In this document: positions 12,193 through 23,147 of the stretch, piece after piece
Position numbering within the stretch: position 1 is the stretch's first letter
Layout: each line of letters opens with the position of its first letter
Source: Epiperipatus broadwayi
Lineage: Eukaryota > Onychophora > Udeonychophora > Euonychophora > Peripatidae
Length of the DNA: 64,000 nt
Assembly: GCA_028023455.1 (NCBI GenBank)
Contig: JAQFVV010000021.1
Location: forward strand, 8,022,853 to 8,086,852
Direction of reading: 5' to 3'
The notes under the pieces: generated by a model
What the model saw: the letters and a program-made list of their open reading frames with translations, nothing else
Database searches by the model: none
What the model was told of the DNA's origin: nothing
Made by a program: the position numbers and the translations under genes

Positions 12193-12521
12193 TAAATTAA
12201 TACACTGTACAGGCTTACACACACCTGCACATACATAATGTAATATAAGGAATTCGAACTCAGACTTTTACACAACCCTCACCTCTCCATGCCATTTCAT
12301 ATTGCTGACCCATCTGATTATATACAACATCTGTATGATCAGGTGGGTCAGCAATATGAGATAGCATGGAGAGGTGAGGGTTGTGTGAAAGTCTGAGTTC
12401 GAACACTTTATATTAAATTATACACATGTTGTGTTTGATCAAGTGGGTCAGAAATATGAAATGGCATGGAGAAGTGAGAGTTGTGTGAAAGTGAGTCCGA
12501 ATCCCTTATATTAAATTATAT
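12193..12521. mobile_element. SINE-C triple insertion: inverted pair plus a third copy
   Basis: Copy 1 runs on the minus strand (about 12200-12320), copy 2 on the plus strand (about 12332-12418) and copy 3 on the plus strand (about 12428-12521). All share 'gtgggtcagcaatatgag'-type sequence, 'ggtgagggttgtgtgaaag' and a B-box-like 'gagttcgaac'. Copies 1 and 2 form a fold-back. The whole block is flanked by a 13-bp direct repeat, 'taaattatatatt' (12180-12192, 12522-12534). Because that repeat is AT-rich, the duplication is less certain here. Confidence 0.7.
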
Positions 12522-12534
12522 ATTATGACATTAT

Positions 12535-14427
12535 TTCGCTTATTTGAGAAAAATATTCTTTCGTGGATATTGACTAATTAAAAATAAATAATTAACCAAA
12601 CAACTACTTGATGCATATTAATTCTTACGCAATTTTACTAGTACCAACATTTATTTAATTGTATATGATTAGATAGAAAAAAAAGTTTTATTTTACCGAT
12701 ATATAAAATGATTATTATTGGAGATTGAAAAAATACTTCATGTCGAATCAAAAACACTTAAAAGAATTTAACCCTTGAAGTGGTTTCTTTGAAAGTTAGA
12801 AATAGAAAATAACATGTTATTAAAACTTCTTAATTTGAAACTGATATTTTAAAATTTGGAGAATGTTTATATTGCTATCAGCAGGTATGTTTATATCAAG
12901 AAATAAATTCCACATAACAATAATGATTTTTTTTTTTTTCACAATTTTATTTCTCTTTTGTTACTAGAAGAACAAGAAAGGAAAAAAAAAAATACATTTT
13001 AGTAAACTTTTCATATAACCATGACAATTTAACCTTTAGAGAAAATTGAAGACACAAAATATAACAACATTTATCTCTGATGATTCTGAATTATTTCTAA
13101 AATGGCAAACTAACAAGTAAGCTATAAAACAGCATAATGCCTGAATAGTTTGTTCTATTTTAGTAGTCTTAATATTAAAGTAATAATCTAATGTTGTTTG
13201 AACTCTTAAAGGCTAACTTGAAAACAGATTTAGTAATAATTTATTTATTATTTGCCATTTAAATTATTTTTTTTATTTTAGCCAAAATCATAGAAAGATT
13301 CATTACATTTTTATTAATAAACATTAGATTTAGATTTTCTGTAAATCATCCGCTTTAGACTATCTATTCCATGGTCAGCAAATGGGTATCCTAATGTTAA
13401 CTAGGGAATAAATGAATTAAAACACTCAAATTCCTATCTCTCAATATGGCAAAATTCTACTGAGCACTATTTTCTTTGCTGCTTTTTTAGGAAAATCTAT
13501 TGGGGGTGGGGGTGTACATTGCTTGCTATATGTTATTTAAAGATTGTACTTGCATTGAACAATATTCCATGACCTGTTAGCCTATTTAAAATGTTATTAC
13601 CTAGTATTTTGATAATCTGCACAGCAATATCTTCTTCATAGCTTCTCAATTAAATGGTGTGGGAGATCTTTACTTGGAATGAGCTATTTTAAATATTACT
13701 TTACTTACACTGAATAATATAACACATCTAGTCACTGTAATCTCTTATTTAAAATTTAGCCTTAAAATATAATAGTTCCTGACTTAAAGTTGAAATATTC
13801 ATAGGATTTACAATGACTTATCTAATGCACTGGTAATTATATGGAATAAAGTAATTATTAAAACTGTAACGTATCCAGTTATGTTATTTAGTAATTCGGA
13901 AGAAAAAATATCTTTTCCATCTGCTCACCACTAATTATTGTTTAATTTATAATCTATTTAACATATTAGACACAGATGACAAATGAATTCAAATTTTTCA
14001 TCTTAGTACAATTAGTATGGATACTAAATAAGATTGTTGGTTGCATTAAAAATTAGAAACCGAATGCTCAGTAATTTATTTGTGGAATGCCAGTCTATTC
14101 ATTAAAAAATTCTTCTAATCTCACTAACATTACGCCATCTAGTACAAGCTTTGGTAATACATATATCCCAGATAAGTAATGCTTAATAAATCCTACCCTA
14201 TGCTAAATCTTTCAAGTATACCAAGATTAGTTTTTAACTTGTGGCTTTTCATTAGTGATGAGCTCATTGGATATTTAAACTGTGCACTTGAACTATTTGA
14301 TTTAATGCACCTTTCTACTAGTAATTATTTTACCTTTTTGTTATATGCTATTAAGCTATCAGTCCAATTTGAGAAACCTGTTACTTTCTTTAATCTAAAC
14401 TTATTTTCTAGCTTAGTTATACAGATA
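12535..14427. other. unassigned AT-rich DNA
   Basis: Contains poly(T), poly(A) and a GGGGGTGGGGG run at about 13501. I see no supported gene and no shared repeat family. Confidence 0.4.
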
Positions 14428-14893
14428 TAGAACTGGTTCAGTTTCTAATGTTATTATGATCCTAGTTTTTAACAAACTTAGATACCTTTCATAAAATTCC
14501 ATAAATTTATATAGAACTGGTACAGTTTCTAATGTTATTATGATCTTAGTTAATTCCAAAAATCAATATGGAACTGGTTCAGTTTCTACCATTATTATGT
14601 TCTTAGTTTTAACAAACTTATCCACATTTCATAAGATTCCAAAAATTGATATATGATCTTAGTTAATTCCAAAAATTGATATGGAACTGGTTCAGTTTCT
14701 AATGTTAATATGATCTTAGTTTTTCACTAACTTAGACACCTTTCATAAAATTCTAAAAATTGACATGAAACTGTTTCAGTTTCTAATGCCATTATTATCT
14801 TACTTAATTCCAAAAATCATTATGGAACTGGTTCACTTTCTAATGTTATTATAATCTTAGTTTTTAATAAATTTAGACATCTTTATTGACTTC
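14428..14893. repeat. minisatellite with alternating long and short units
   Basis: The core 'gaactggttcagtttctaat' with 'gttattatgatcttag' recurs about six times (near 14431, 14515, 14572, 14684, 14766 and 14822). Long units add 'tttttaacaaacttag' and 'cctttcataaaattcc'; short units add 'ttaattccaaaaat'. This gives a higher-order period of roughly 140-150 bp. The frame 14179-14430 ends where the array starts and is not convincing. Confidence 0.85.
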
Positions 14894-15455
14894 ACATATT
14901 TTGGATTACCTTCTGTAGTAAATTCTTCTTTAGTCAGTACATAATAATTTTAAGGCTTATCAGATATGTAGTGCTGAGAATATACATCAATCAAAAAAGT
15001 TGGACTACCTTACTAAGATCATTCACAAGTTAGATTTTTAGAGAATCGTTTAAATGAATTTTTTTGTTATAGCACTGACAATCTATTTTATCAGATGAAA
15101 GTTGAACTGACAAAATTAACTGTATTAATATAACATAAGCTATTAGAAATCATGCTTGCAAATCACCCTAGAAATATATGTTGATTTGTGTATTTCATGA
15201 ATGGGTGTATAAATTCCCCATCTATGATGATACTATCATTCATACAATACAAGATTACAGCTACACTAATAAAATTGTTAAAAGAAGGCATTTAAATGAA
15301 GTTTTAATTTTTGATAGTTTGCAAGTTATATATTATCTTAGAAATGTACTTAACTTGTGTGTTCCATGAATAAGTTTATAAACTCCTCTTATTCTATGTT
15401 GATTCCAATATTCATATAATGCAAAAGAATAGCTACACTAATAAAACATTATTAG
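14894..15455. other. unassigned AT-rich DNA with a loose duplication
   Basis: Sequence around 15178-15280 ('gtgtatttcatgaatggg', 'acagctacactaataaaa') is repeated in diverged form around 15355-15450. The 63-codon frame 15178-15369 lies in it and is not recognised. Confidence 0.45.
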
Positions 15456-15467
15456 AATATTACATAT

Positions 15468-15737
15468 TAAGTAGAGATAAAAGGTGGTTGCTGGAGAGTT
15501 GCATTAGATCCTAAGATCTAGGTGCAATGCTCTCAGATCCAAAGCTCCTCACTGAAGAAGGCCACAAGCCAGAAACTAGTCTGGGGATATTGGATGAGTA
15601 GGCATTAGATAGGAATTTTATGCACAAGCCTTCTGGCATCCATTGAGTACTCTGGTTAGCACAGGGTGGCACTAATGTATGGAGAGTTTTGCCTTGTTTA
15701 TAAACAATTATGTGCTAGTATGAGATGGTGATCATGT
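15468..15737 (+). mobile_element. HHR1 element, single insertion with 12-bp TSD
   Basis: The insertion starts 'taagtagagataaaagg' and ends 'gtgatcatgt'. Both ends lie inside the unit that is tandemly repeated at 54-57 kb. An exact 12-bp direct repeat, 'aatattacatat', flanks it (15456-15467, 15738-15749). It contains one hammerhead motif followed by the conserved 'cacaagccttctggcatcc' and 'atggagagttttgccttg' blocks. Confidence 0.85.
15537..15595 (+). ncRNA. type I hammerhead ribozyme motif (HHR1)
   Basis: In order: outer stem I AUCCAA, loop AGC, inner stem I UCCUCA, core CUGAAGA, stem II GGC-CACAA-GCC, core GAA, palindromic stem III ACUAGU, cleavage triplet GUC, inner stem I UGGGGA, loop UA, outer stem I UUGGAU. 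Stem I is the open helix, so this is type I. The only weak point is an A opposite A at the base of stem II (positions 10.1 and 11.1, where G-C is usual). It would cut its own RNA after the C of GUC; activity is a prediction. Confidence 0.7.
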
Positions 15738-15749
15738 AATATTACATAT

Positions 15750-16607
15750 CCTATAATCTTTTAATTAGTCATCAATTCTTTTATTTCATAATGCTTCATT
15801 CAGCTATACCATGCTTTATTCATATATATATAAATGATATTGATTTACTGTGAAAATACAATAAAAGTTAGAGTATTAATAAAATTAAAAAAAAGAAATA
15901 ATAAAGAAATCTTTTAAATCTTAAAAGTTCAGAGCTTCTTTAAAAGTCAAATACCTAAATTGGACCAAAAATAGCATTTTAAGTCTATATCAACAGTGAA
16001 AACATATATATTTTTTCGTTTGACCTTATCAATAAATTATTTATTTATTAAATATTAAAGAATATTTTATTGGTTTTATAAACTTACATAACTATTAAAT
16101 TATTGGTAAATAGGTTTTCTTTATCCATTTACATATATATAAACAAAAATAATAACTAATTTTATAGGGAAATAAATTGTAAAATGTTTTATTGATAATT
16201 TACTGACTATTGAAAACTTTATACAAGATAAGTTTAAATATTAAATAAAATGACAAATAATATTTAGAAAGTATTATACATATTTAAAAATAATCTTTTA
16301 ATAGCTTTACTCTCAAAACATCTGATTAAAAATAATTCCATTAAACTTTAATAGTTATTTATTTAATATCATGCTACAATTGCTTTTTAATCATGTTTTA
16401 TGTATGTATGTTCGTGTTCGTATACACAGTAAGTAATTTAAATTATGAAATCGATATAAATAACCGATAATAGCATGTAATATTTTACACAAAATTACTT
16501 TTGGCTATTTAAATTGTAATCATTATTAAAGTGAATCTATATGTATATATATATAATAACAAGTCAGATGTCACATGACTTATATATAGCTTGCACTTAC
16601 AAATATG
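15750..16607. other. unassigned AT-rich DNA
   Basis: Very AT-rich, with several 'tatatata' stretches. No gene or shared repeat seen. Confidence 0.4.
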
Positions 16608-16871
16608 TAAAATTAAGAGCGTGCTAATAACTCTAAACAAGCTTTTTTTTTTTTTATTTATGATAAATGCTACTACAAGAGAAGGCATTCAAATCATTTT
16701 AGATCTAATGTCCCAACTCCTCACTGAAGAGACCCATAGGTCGAAACCGGTCTGGGGATGGGGACAATCCAAGATAAAAATGATTTGAATGCCTTCTCTT
16801 GTAGTAGCATTTATCATAAATAAAAAAAAAAAAAAAGCTTGTTTAGAGTTATTAGCACGCTCTTAATTTTA
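16608..16871 (+). mobile_element. HHR2 fold-back element with nearly identical arms
   Basis: Arms of about 100 bp (16608-16707 and 16767-16871) start and end with 'taaaattaagagcgtgc' and its complement. They match almost base for base, differing mainly in the poly(T)/poly(A) length and near the loop. The centre holds the best hammerhead motif in the window. The arm motif 'tgataaatgct' plus 'agagaaggcatt' relates it to 31.35-31.97 and 44.36-44.62 kb. The frame 16591-16788 is a by-product. It abuts a (TA)n run on the right (about 16868-16891), and I found no clear target-site duplication. Confidence 0.85.
16709..16766 (+). ncRNA. type I hammerhead ribozyme motif, complete core (HHR2)
   Basis: Every expected part is present: outer stem I UGUCCC (16709-16714), inner stem I UCCUCA, core CUGAAGA (16724-16730), stem II GACC-CAUA-GGUC (16731-16742, four Watson-Crick pairs), core GAA (16743-16745), self-complementary stem III ACCGGU (16746-16751), C17 at 16752 after GU, inner stem I UGGGGA, and outer stem I GGGACA. 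All invariant residues (C3 U4 G5 A6, G8 A9, G12 A13 A14) are intact, and the cleavage triplet is GUC. A very short palindromic stem III is known from animal type I hammerheads that work best as dimers. Self-cleavage at 16752/16753 is predicted, not shown. Confidence 0.85.
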
Positions 16872-16891
16872 TATATATATATATATATATG

Positions 16892-17867
16892 AAATGTAGT
16901 CAGAAAAATTCATTCGTTGTATAACAGCTTTGATTCCAGAGAAGAGTGAATTAAATATAATGTATTTAAATTTAAAAATTTATCTCTCTACGTTTCATAT
17001 TATTTAATACTATTATTTCACCTTATATAATGTATATATCACAGTGAATTTAAAGTTAAAATTTATCTTTTGATTATATTTCATATTATTTACCACTATT
17101 TAATTTATCTTACATAATATATATATATTGAAATAAATATTTCATGAATTGTTAAAAATAAAGAATTGAAATGAAATAATATCCATGTAAACAGAGATAA
17201 CTTTTAGCTTTTGATGTTGCCAAGAAACTATCAATTACTACTAATTGACAATCATTGAGGCTAAACAAGTTTTCTCATTAACCTATATTAACTCTTTTGT
17301 TGGATTTTTTTGGTGAAGTATATATTTATATATAAAATATTGTGGGGAAAAAAATAATTTTCACACATTCGCTATAAAATTACAAGCACCCATCTGTCTA
17401 TATATGTTTAAAAGCTTTTAAAATACTTATTAACATAAAGTGTATGTATATTTTATAGCATATGTGTGTAGAGTACTTTTTTCTACAATATTTTATATAT
17501 ATAAATATTACAAACTAATAAGTTTCAGTGTTGTAGATAATTAAAAATGAAAAAGTTTCTCTTTCCTGTCATATATAATCTGAATTTGTGCAAGTAATAT
17601 GGTGATTTAAAAATCAAGCTCATAATAAGATCAAGCCCTAAATTCAAGCATAGTCAATAAATATTGATTTATTTAAAATATAAGTTCTAAGCATAGGTGG
17701 ACCACCTATACTTTTACAACATTTATTAATGAGAGAGTGAACATCTATTTTATAGCACATGTGTGAAAGGTGTTTTTTCCCACAATATTTATGGGTTAAA
17801 TCACTATATTATCAATCATTAATATATGTATATGCACATATGTGCATATATGTATACATAATAGCCA
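16892..17867. other. unassigned AT-rich DNA with small repeats
   Basis: A block of the type 'attttatagcatatgtgtg...tacaatatttta' (about 17445-17500) recurs at about 17747-17800 and, inverted, at about 17338-17382. No gene seen. Confidence 0.4.
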
Positions 17868-18138
17868 ACTCTCCATACAGTAGTGCCACATAGGGTAAGT
17901 CATAGTAATGAATGTTTGCTAAAAGGTTTGTGCATAAAATTTCTATCTAATGCTTATTTATCAAATATCCCAAGATTAATTTCTAACTTGTGGCATTCAT
18001 CAGTGAGGAGCCTTAGTTTTGGAGTACTGCAATGAGACCTTAGTATTTAAAGCAGAAAAAGAGTTTATGCACAAACCTTCTGGCAGCCATTAATTACTAT
18101 AGCTTGAATGAAGTACCACTACTGTATGGAGAGTCACC
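17868..18138 (-). mobile_element. decayed HHR1 fold-back element
   Basis: Ends 'aactctccatacagtagtgcc' and 'taccactactgtatggagag' are inverted copies of each other and match HHR1. The inner arms ('ggtttgtgcataaaattt', 'tttatgcacaaaccttctgg') also pair. A minus-strand hammerhead relic lies in the centre. I found no clear target-site duplication. Confidence 0.75.
17960..18024 (-). ncRNA. decayed hammerhead motif (HHR1)
   Basis: On the minus strand: GGCUCCUCA, CUGAUGA, a stem II with GCC-ACAAG and imperfect pairing, GAAA, then UUAAUCUUGGGAUAUUUGAU. The stem III palindrome and the GUC triplet are lost. A fossil copy. Confidence 0.6.
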
Positions 18139-18189
18139 TTGGTTTGAACAGTATGTGTAGACATATGAAATGAGAATTATGTGATGAAT

Positions 18190-18224
18190 TAATTGTTATA
18201 TATATATATCAAAATATATATACA

Positions 18225-18262
<38 letters not shown>
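18190..18262. repeat. (TA)n/(TG)n microsatellite
   Basis: Interrupted TA dinucleotides followed by a short TG run. Confidence 0.95.
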
Positions 18263-18267
<5 letters not shown>

Positions 18268-18321
18268 ATATGGATGTGGTTGAAATTTGTAACAAACAGT
18301 TAAATAAAACAAAATTGTAAT

Positions 18322-18735
18322 CTTTACTAAGGCTGTAACCTCAAGAAATAGTGCGTAAAAATGTGATAGTAGGGACCTCTACAGATCTTAACCACAAGCT
18401 TATGTATTGGAAGAAAAGAAGGGAACCCATCTTTACTTCAACCTACATTTTATATAAATAAGTGAAGCTGAAGTGGTTAGATATGAGAGCATGAAGCTAT
18501 TCAATACTTCACTGATTAAGTCCACATTTCTTATTACACATTAATACTCATGAAATCTTTTGATTTACAATGCTCTCAGTCCTAACTGCTTCAGCTTCAC
18601 CTATTTATATAGAAAGTAGGTTGAAGTAAAGAAGGGTTCTCCTCTTTTCTTCTGAAATATAAGCTTGTGGTTAAGACGTAGAGGTCCCTACTATTGGATT
18701 TTTACATGCACTTTCTTGAGGTTACAGTCTTATTA
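18322..18735. mobile_element. fold-back element, 'agggacctct' family, copy 3
   Basis: Arms 'actaaggctgtaacctcaag' and 'cttgaggttacagtcttatt' pair, and so do the inner blocks 'ccacaagcttat', 'tttacttcaacctac' and 'gtgaagctgaagtgg' with theirs. The sequence 'gtagggacctctacagatc' links it to the two elements at 4.8-5.5 kb. No exact target-site duplication found. Confidence 0.75.
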
Positions 18736-19551
18736 AATATTATTTACATAATCAATGTACATTTAAATAAATTTATAATTAAAAAAATTGTTTATATTTC
18801 AATAAAACATGATGTATATTAACTTTTCAAGTGGAGAATACATTTCCATTGTGCTCTCAGATAACAATTTTTGTAATCATTCAACATTTGATTCTAGTAA
18901 TAAATCTTTATTCTGTATTAGAATTTAAAAAATAAGTTTGATTTGTTAGAAATATATGATTATAAATAAAAGCATCCTAAAAAGTACATTTGAACTTGGT
19001 AAATATAGAAAAAAATAATAATAAAGTAAGATGCAAATGAGAACAATGAATTTTTTTTATTGAGTGCTGTAGAGTGAAGCCAATAAAACCAAAATTAAAA
19101 ATATATGTGTTGACTATATTTGAAACAAATTAATGTGAAATCAACATAAACTTATCAAATTCTGTTTTAAAATTTAAAATTGCATTTATATGTTTTAAAA
19201 TAGCATATATTTTGCAGACTATTATCTTAAAAAACCATTAAAATGTGTATTAATTATCTTCAATCTTATTGATTTAGTTTGGGTTTACTTTTACTTTTGA
19301 ATTTGTTAATTTATATTTTTACAAGTAAAATATATTCAAATAAAATCAAAGTGTAAACAAGTATACTTTTGTTTTCAAATAATTATATAAATATTGTGCA
19401 TAATTATAAGTATTTAATTTTTTTGCAGCTTCTGCATCTGGTAAAAACCTTTTAAAAGTAATCTTTCAAATGATCTTGAAGCTGAAGAACAATGACCCTA
19501 GTAATCATTGATGTGGTAGGCAGAAATACATTACTTCGAAGTTTCAAATAT
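18736..19551. other. unassigned AT-rich DNA
   Basis: No gene or shared repeat seen. Confidence 0.4.
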
Positions 19552-19640
19552 AAGAAATTTGAACTCAGACTTTCAAGTACCCTTCAACTATCCACACTAT
19601 CTCATACCATTGATACACATGACCACACATGTAGAAAATA
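19552..19640 (-). mobile_element. SINE-C copy
   Basis: On the minus strand it reads 'tatgagatagtgtgg', 'gttgaagggtacttgaaag', then the B-box-like 'tgagttcaaatttctt'. This matches the SINE-C copies at 6.7 and 12.3 kb. Two overlapping plus-strand frames (19492-19701 and 19559-19783) are antisense readings of it. Confidence 0.65.
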
Positions 19641-19884
19641 TAAATCATCACCAATATACATATTTCATGCTAAGACAGCACTCATCTGTTGGTCCAGATG
19701 ATCATCTCCCACACATATATGTAACCAGTGCTCAGTTTACATTAAGAAAAAAAATCGTCATACAATGTGGTTTTATAATATAAATGTTACAAAACAGTAT
19801 CTGTTACCACTCATAAGAAAGGAGTTATTATGTGACATAATTAAGATCCTAAATTTGACATTACAATACATATTATAAAACTTG

Positions 19885-20330
19885 TGTAAAAAAGTAGAAT
19901 AAATTTAATCATAAATGCAAATAATAGGGTATCCAACTGGAATCAATTGGTTATTTTATTTTAGTAAAATTATGTTGTTATATTCATGAAATAAATTTGA
20001 TTTTATTTATTACAAGAATTATGTAAAATAAGTATTATAATATTTGTAAAAAAGTATAAAAAAATAATGATAGATTTCAAATAATGAAGAAATAAAATTG
20101 CTTTAATTTATCCCACTCTTAACCGGGATATGTTGATTGTTTTTTAAAATAAACTTATGATCTGTTATAATAATGTAATAAATTTGATTTTTTTTAATGT
20201 AAGAATTATTTTTAAAATTGTAATAATATGTGTATAAAAAAATAAATAACCATAGATCATAAAAGGCAGAGAAGTAAAATTACTTAAATTTCGACTACTG
20301 CTATAAGAGACACTGCTATATTCTAAAAAG
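19885..20330. repeat. diverged tandem repeat, unit about 160-190 bp
   Basis: Three related blocks start near 19885, 20047 and 20233. Each has a 'gtaaaaaagtataaaa'-like start, 'aaataatgaagaaataaaattg'-type sequence and 'aataaatttgatttt'. Copies are well diverged, so boundaries are approximate. Confidence 0.5.
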
Positions 20331-21571
20331 GTGCCTTAAAATGTACATTGCATAAGCAAACTTCAAACTGATTTGATTTTTGAAAAATTCAGACATCCCT
20401 AAAGAGATACCTGTTTAACTTATAAAATTTTATAAAATTAAGACATATAAAAATTTGTAGTGATGTCACATACTGTTTGTAACAATTAAGGTTAAATGAT
20501 TCTTGTTACTTCCAATATCATGCACATATAAAGTATTAAGATTTATTCTATTGCTCTCACAAAACAGTAGTAGGTTAAAATACAAATATCAAATAGTGGA
20601 AAAATAGTATTTCTAGAATAAATATCTTTATGTGACAATGGTTGTTTCTAACTGTTTTGCTTAAATTAGTTTACAACTGACAGTCATTTATAAAAACACC
20701 TTAGAAACTCAAAACAATAGATTATATAAAAGATGATAGAAAATCTTTGGATATTTTTTCCATCACAGTTTAATGAACCTGCTTTAAGTTCTGAAATAAA
20801 TAGCAGTTAATTGATTGGGCAAAATATTTTGTTGACTATGTCAATACAGTTAATCGGATTATACACCTAGTGAACAGGATGTTCTAGTATGTCATGTTTT
20901 AACATTATGAATTTTTAAAATAAGTTTTCAAATTGATAAAGTAAATATTTACATGTATGATTTTGATGGTCAAGATAATGAATGATAGAAATGGATTCAC
21001 GGTTGCAGTGATTTAATAACCATATTTTTGTCATGGCATGTAGTAGCTGCACCATGTATTTGGAGATGGTCTTATCAGAATTGCATATAAAAGTCTCAAA
21101 CTTCCTAAAAGTATTTGGAATAATAGCTGGTTTTGGAGTATTTTACTTGTAAATAAACACGATTTAAAAAAGAAAAATACAACAATTGATGCCCTTTTTT
21201 TCAAGTTTTTCCAGTATACAGAATCTGGAGGTGCTGGAAGACCAAAATTGTCCAGGAAGTGTGTTTTTTAAAATCAGAAATGAGTTTCTGCTATTTGTAC
21301 AGTGAATGGAGATGGAATACATTACTGATACAGGAAGATGTGCAAATTACTTCAGAGAGTCTTCTCCAAATTTCACCATTTCTCATTCTATTCTTTAAAA
21401 TACTTATAGCTAACGTGATAGTCTTCTTGATTATACATTATATCCAATAACTAAAGATTTAGAAATCACTGGACTTTCCCCTCTTACTGGTTATGAAATC
21501 TCTGTCATATTATAAATTTTATTTTCATAATTAATGCATTGTTATTTAAACCGATCATATATTATTAAAAC
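20331..21571. other. unassigned AT-rich DNA
   Basis: The 63-codon frame 21259-21450 is unrecognised. No shared repeats seen. Confidence 0.4.
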
Positions 21572-21584
21572 ATCTACAGTTTAT

Positions 21585-21814
21585 CATACCATTGACACCT
21601 TCTTTGACACTTTATCAATACTTTTATTTTTATTATTTGTATTACACTAACAGTTTCGACTGTCCTGCAGTCATCATCAGAGTTCTTGTTGAAACTGTTA
21701 GTGTAATACAAATAATAAAAATAAAAGTATTGATAAAGTGTCAAAGAAGGTGTCAATGGTATGATATGTTATAATAGAAATCAATACATAGGAGAAGAAG
21801 AAGTAGAAAATTAT
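21585..21814 (-). mobile_element. fold-back with identical arms, hammerhead-like loop and 13-bp TSD
   Basis: Arms of 76 bp (21582-21657 and about 21691-21767) are identical inverted copies. This is why both strands give a 60-codon frame with the same start. The 33-base loop read on the minus strand holds CUGAUGA, an extra U, GACUG-CAGGA-CAGUC, then GAAAC. The 13-bp direct repeat 'atctacagtttat' lies at 21572-21584 and 21815-21827. Identical arms suggest a recent element. Confidence 0.75.
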
Positions 21815-21827
21815 ATCTACAGTTTAT

Positions 21828-22720
21828 ACATTGCGATGATATTCAAATTTTATGTAAATTTATTGCAATGAGTAAATGGAAGAAAATTATATTGGCAATA
21901 ATTTGCATGATCTAATCTTGTATCAATTTACTAGTTTAAAAAAAAATATTTTTTTTGTCATTCTTGATGGGGTATTAGTTAGCTTCTTTCTTTAAATCTG
22001 TAATGATATGCAAAAATAAACAAATCGATAATATATATATTTTTAATAAATTCATTTACTTCGTTATTAAATAAATTAATAATAAATTACTTATTTCCCT
22101 AAAAAGATCAATCTTTTAAATAAAGTATATTAATAGTGAATACTTGCAACTGTAATTGAGAGGAATTCTAAAGATAATTGATACTTTATATAGCAATCTT
22201 TGTGTTAAGTTTTGAGTTTTTAAATACATACATGTTTCAAGTAAAATAAAGTGAAATCTGGTATAATGAATTAGTTGGTTCCAGAGGGTCGCTTGTTATA
22301 TCCTTCGTTTGTTTTAGCTTACACTGAAATATAAGTATTCAGGAATAATTATGTTCCAAGTTCAAAGCATAGACCAAAATTAGTCTTTACAGTAACCATT
22401 TAACCTGTAAAAAAAAAAGATAGAAAATCAAAATATAGAAGTAAAAGTTTATATAAAATTAATAATTATATATATACTATACAATAGAATTTGAATGAAG
22501 ACTTCAACTTTTAAAACCATAAAATAAAAATGTAAATAAAATTCACATATCCAAATAAAAATTTACATATTATTGTTGCTAAAACTTTTTTTTTGCAATG
22601 AAATTATTTTCATAGTGTTCAGTAACATTTATATCTGCTATTGCAGCCTCCCTATACCTTATAATGATATGCAAAGCAGTTTTTTTTTCTTACTGATTTT
22701 TATGAAATGTATTTTGATGG
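21828..22720. other. unassigned AT-rich DNA
   Basis: No gene or shared repeat seen. Confidence 0.4.
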
Positions 22721-22734
22721 TAATAAACTTCTTG

Positions 22735-23147
22735 AGCCAATAAACATCAGTGCTCTCATATACAATTCTCCTCACTGATGAAGGCCACAAGTCAGAAACT
22801 AGTCTGGGGATATTTGATGAGTAGGCACTAGATAGGAATTTTATGCACAAGCCTTGTGGAATCCATTGATTACTTTGGCTTGCACTGACTGGATGAGTAA
22901 GCACTAGATGGGGATTTTATGCACAAGTCTTCTGGCATCCGTTGATTACTCTGGCTTGCACTGACTGGATGAGTAAGCATTAGATGGGGATTTTATACAA
23001 AAGCCTCCTGGCATCCATTGATTACTCTGGCTTGCATTATTGGATGAGTAAGCACTAGATGGGGATTTTATGCACAAGCCTTCAGGCATCCATTGATTAC
23101 TCTGGATTGCACTGACTGGCAATACATATAGAGCATTTTTCATGTTT
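22735..23147 (+). mobile_element. HHR1 element with internal 76-bp tandem array and 14-bp TSD
   Basis: A hammerhead motif (22767-22820) is followed by four copies of 'tggatgagtaagcactaga', 'tggggattttatgcacaag' and 'cttctggcatccattgatt', with GATGA at 22816, 22892, 22968 and 23043 (76-76-75 bp). An exact 14-bp repeat, 'taataaacttcttg', flanks the element (22721-22734, 23148-23161). The minus-strand frames 22659-22904 and 22946-23143 are translations of this repeat, not genes. Confidence 0.85.
22767..22820 (+). ncRNA. type I hammerhead ribozyme motif (HHR1), slightly decayed
   Basis: Inner stem I UCCUCA/UGGGGA, core CUGAUGA, stem II GGC-CACAA-GUC (one pair now wobble), GAAAC, stem III ACUAGU and the GUC triplet are present. 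Outer stem I has decayed ('atacaatt' against 'atttgat'). The family's A-A mismatch at the base of stem II is also here. Confidence 0.65.

Noticed and set aside
21574-21774. Two 60-codon frames on opposite strands with the same first residues
   Set aside because: They are the two arms of a perfect inverted repeat, not two related genes.
22659-23143. Minus-strand frames with repeated 'SNQWMPEGLCIK' sequence
   Set aside because: This is the translation of the 76-bp tandem repeat and HHR1 arm; the same peptide appears at 9.1 kb because the repeat is there too.
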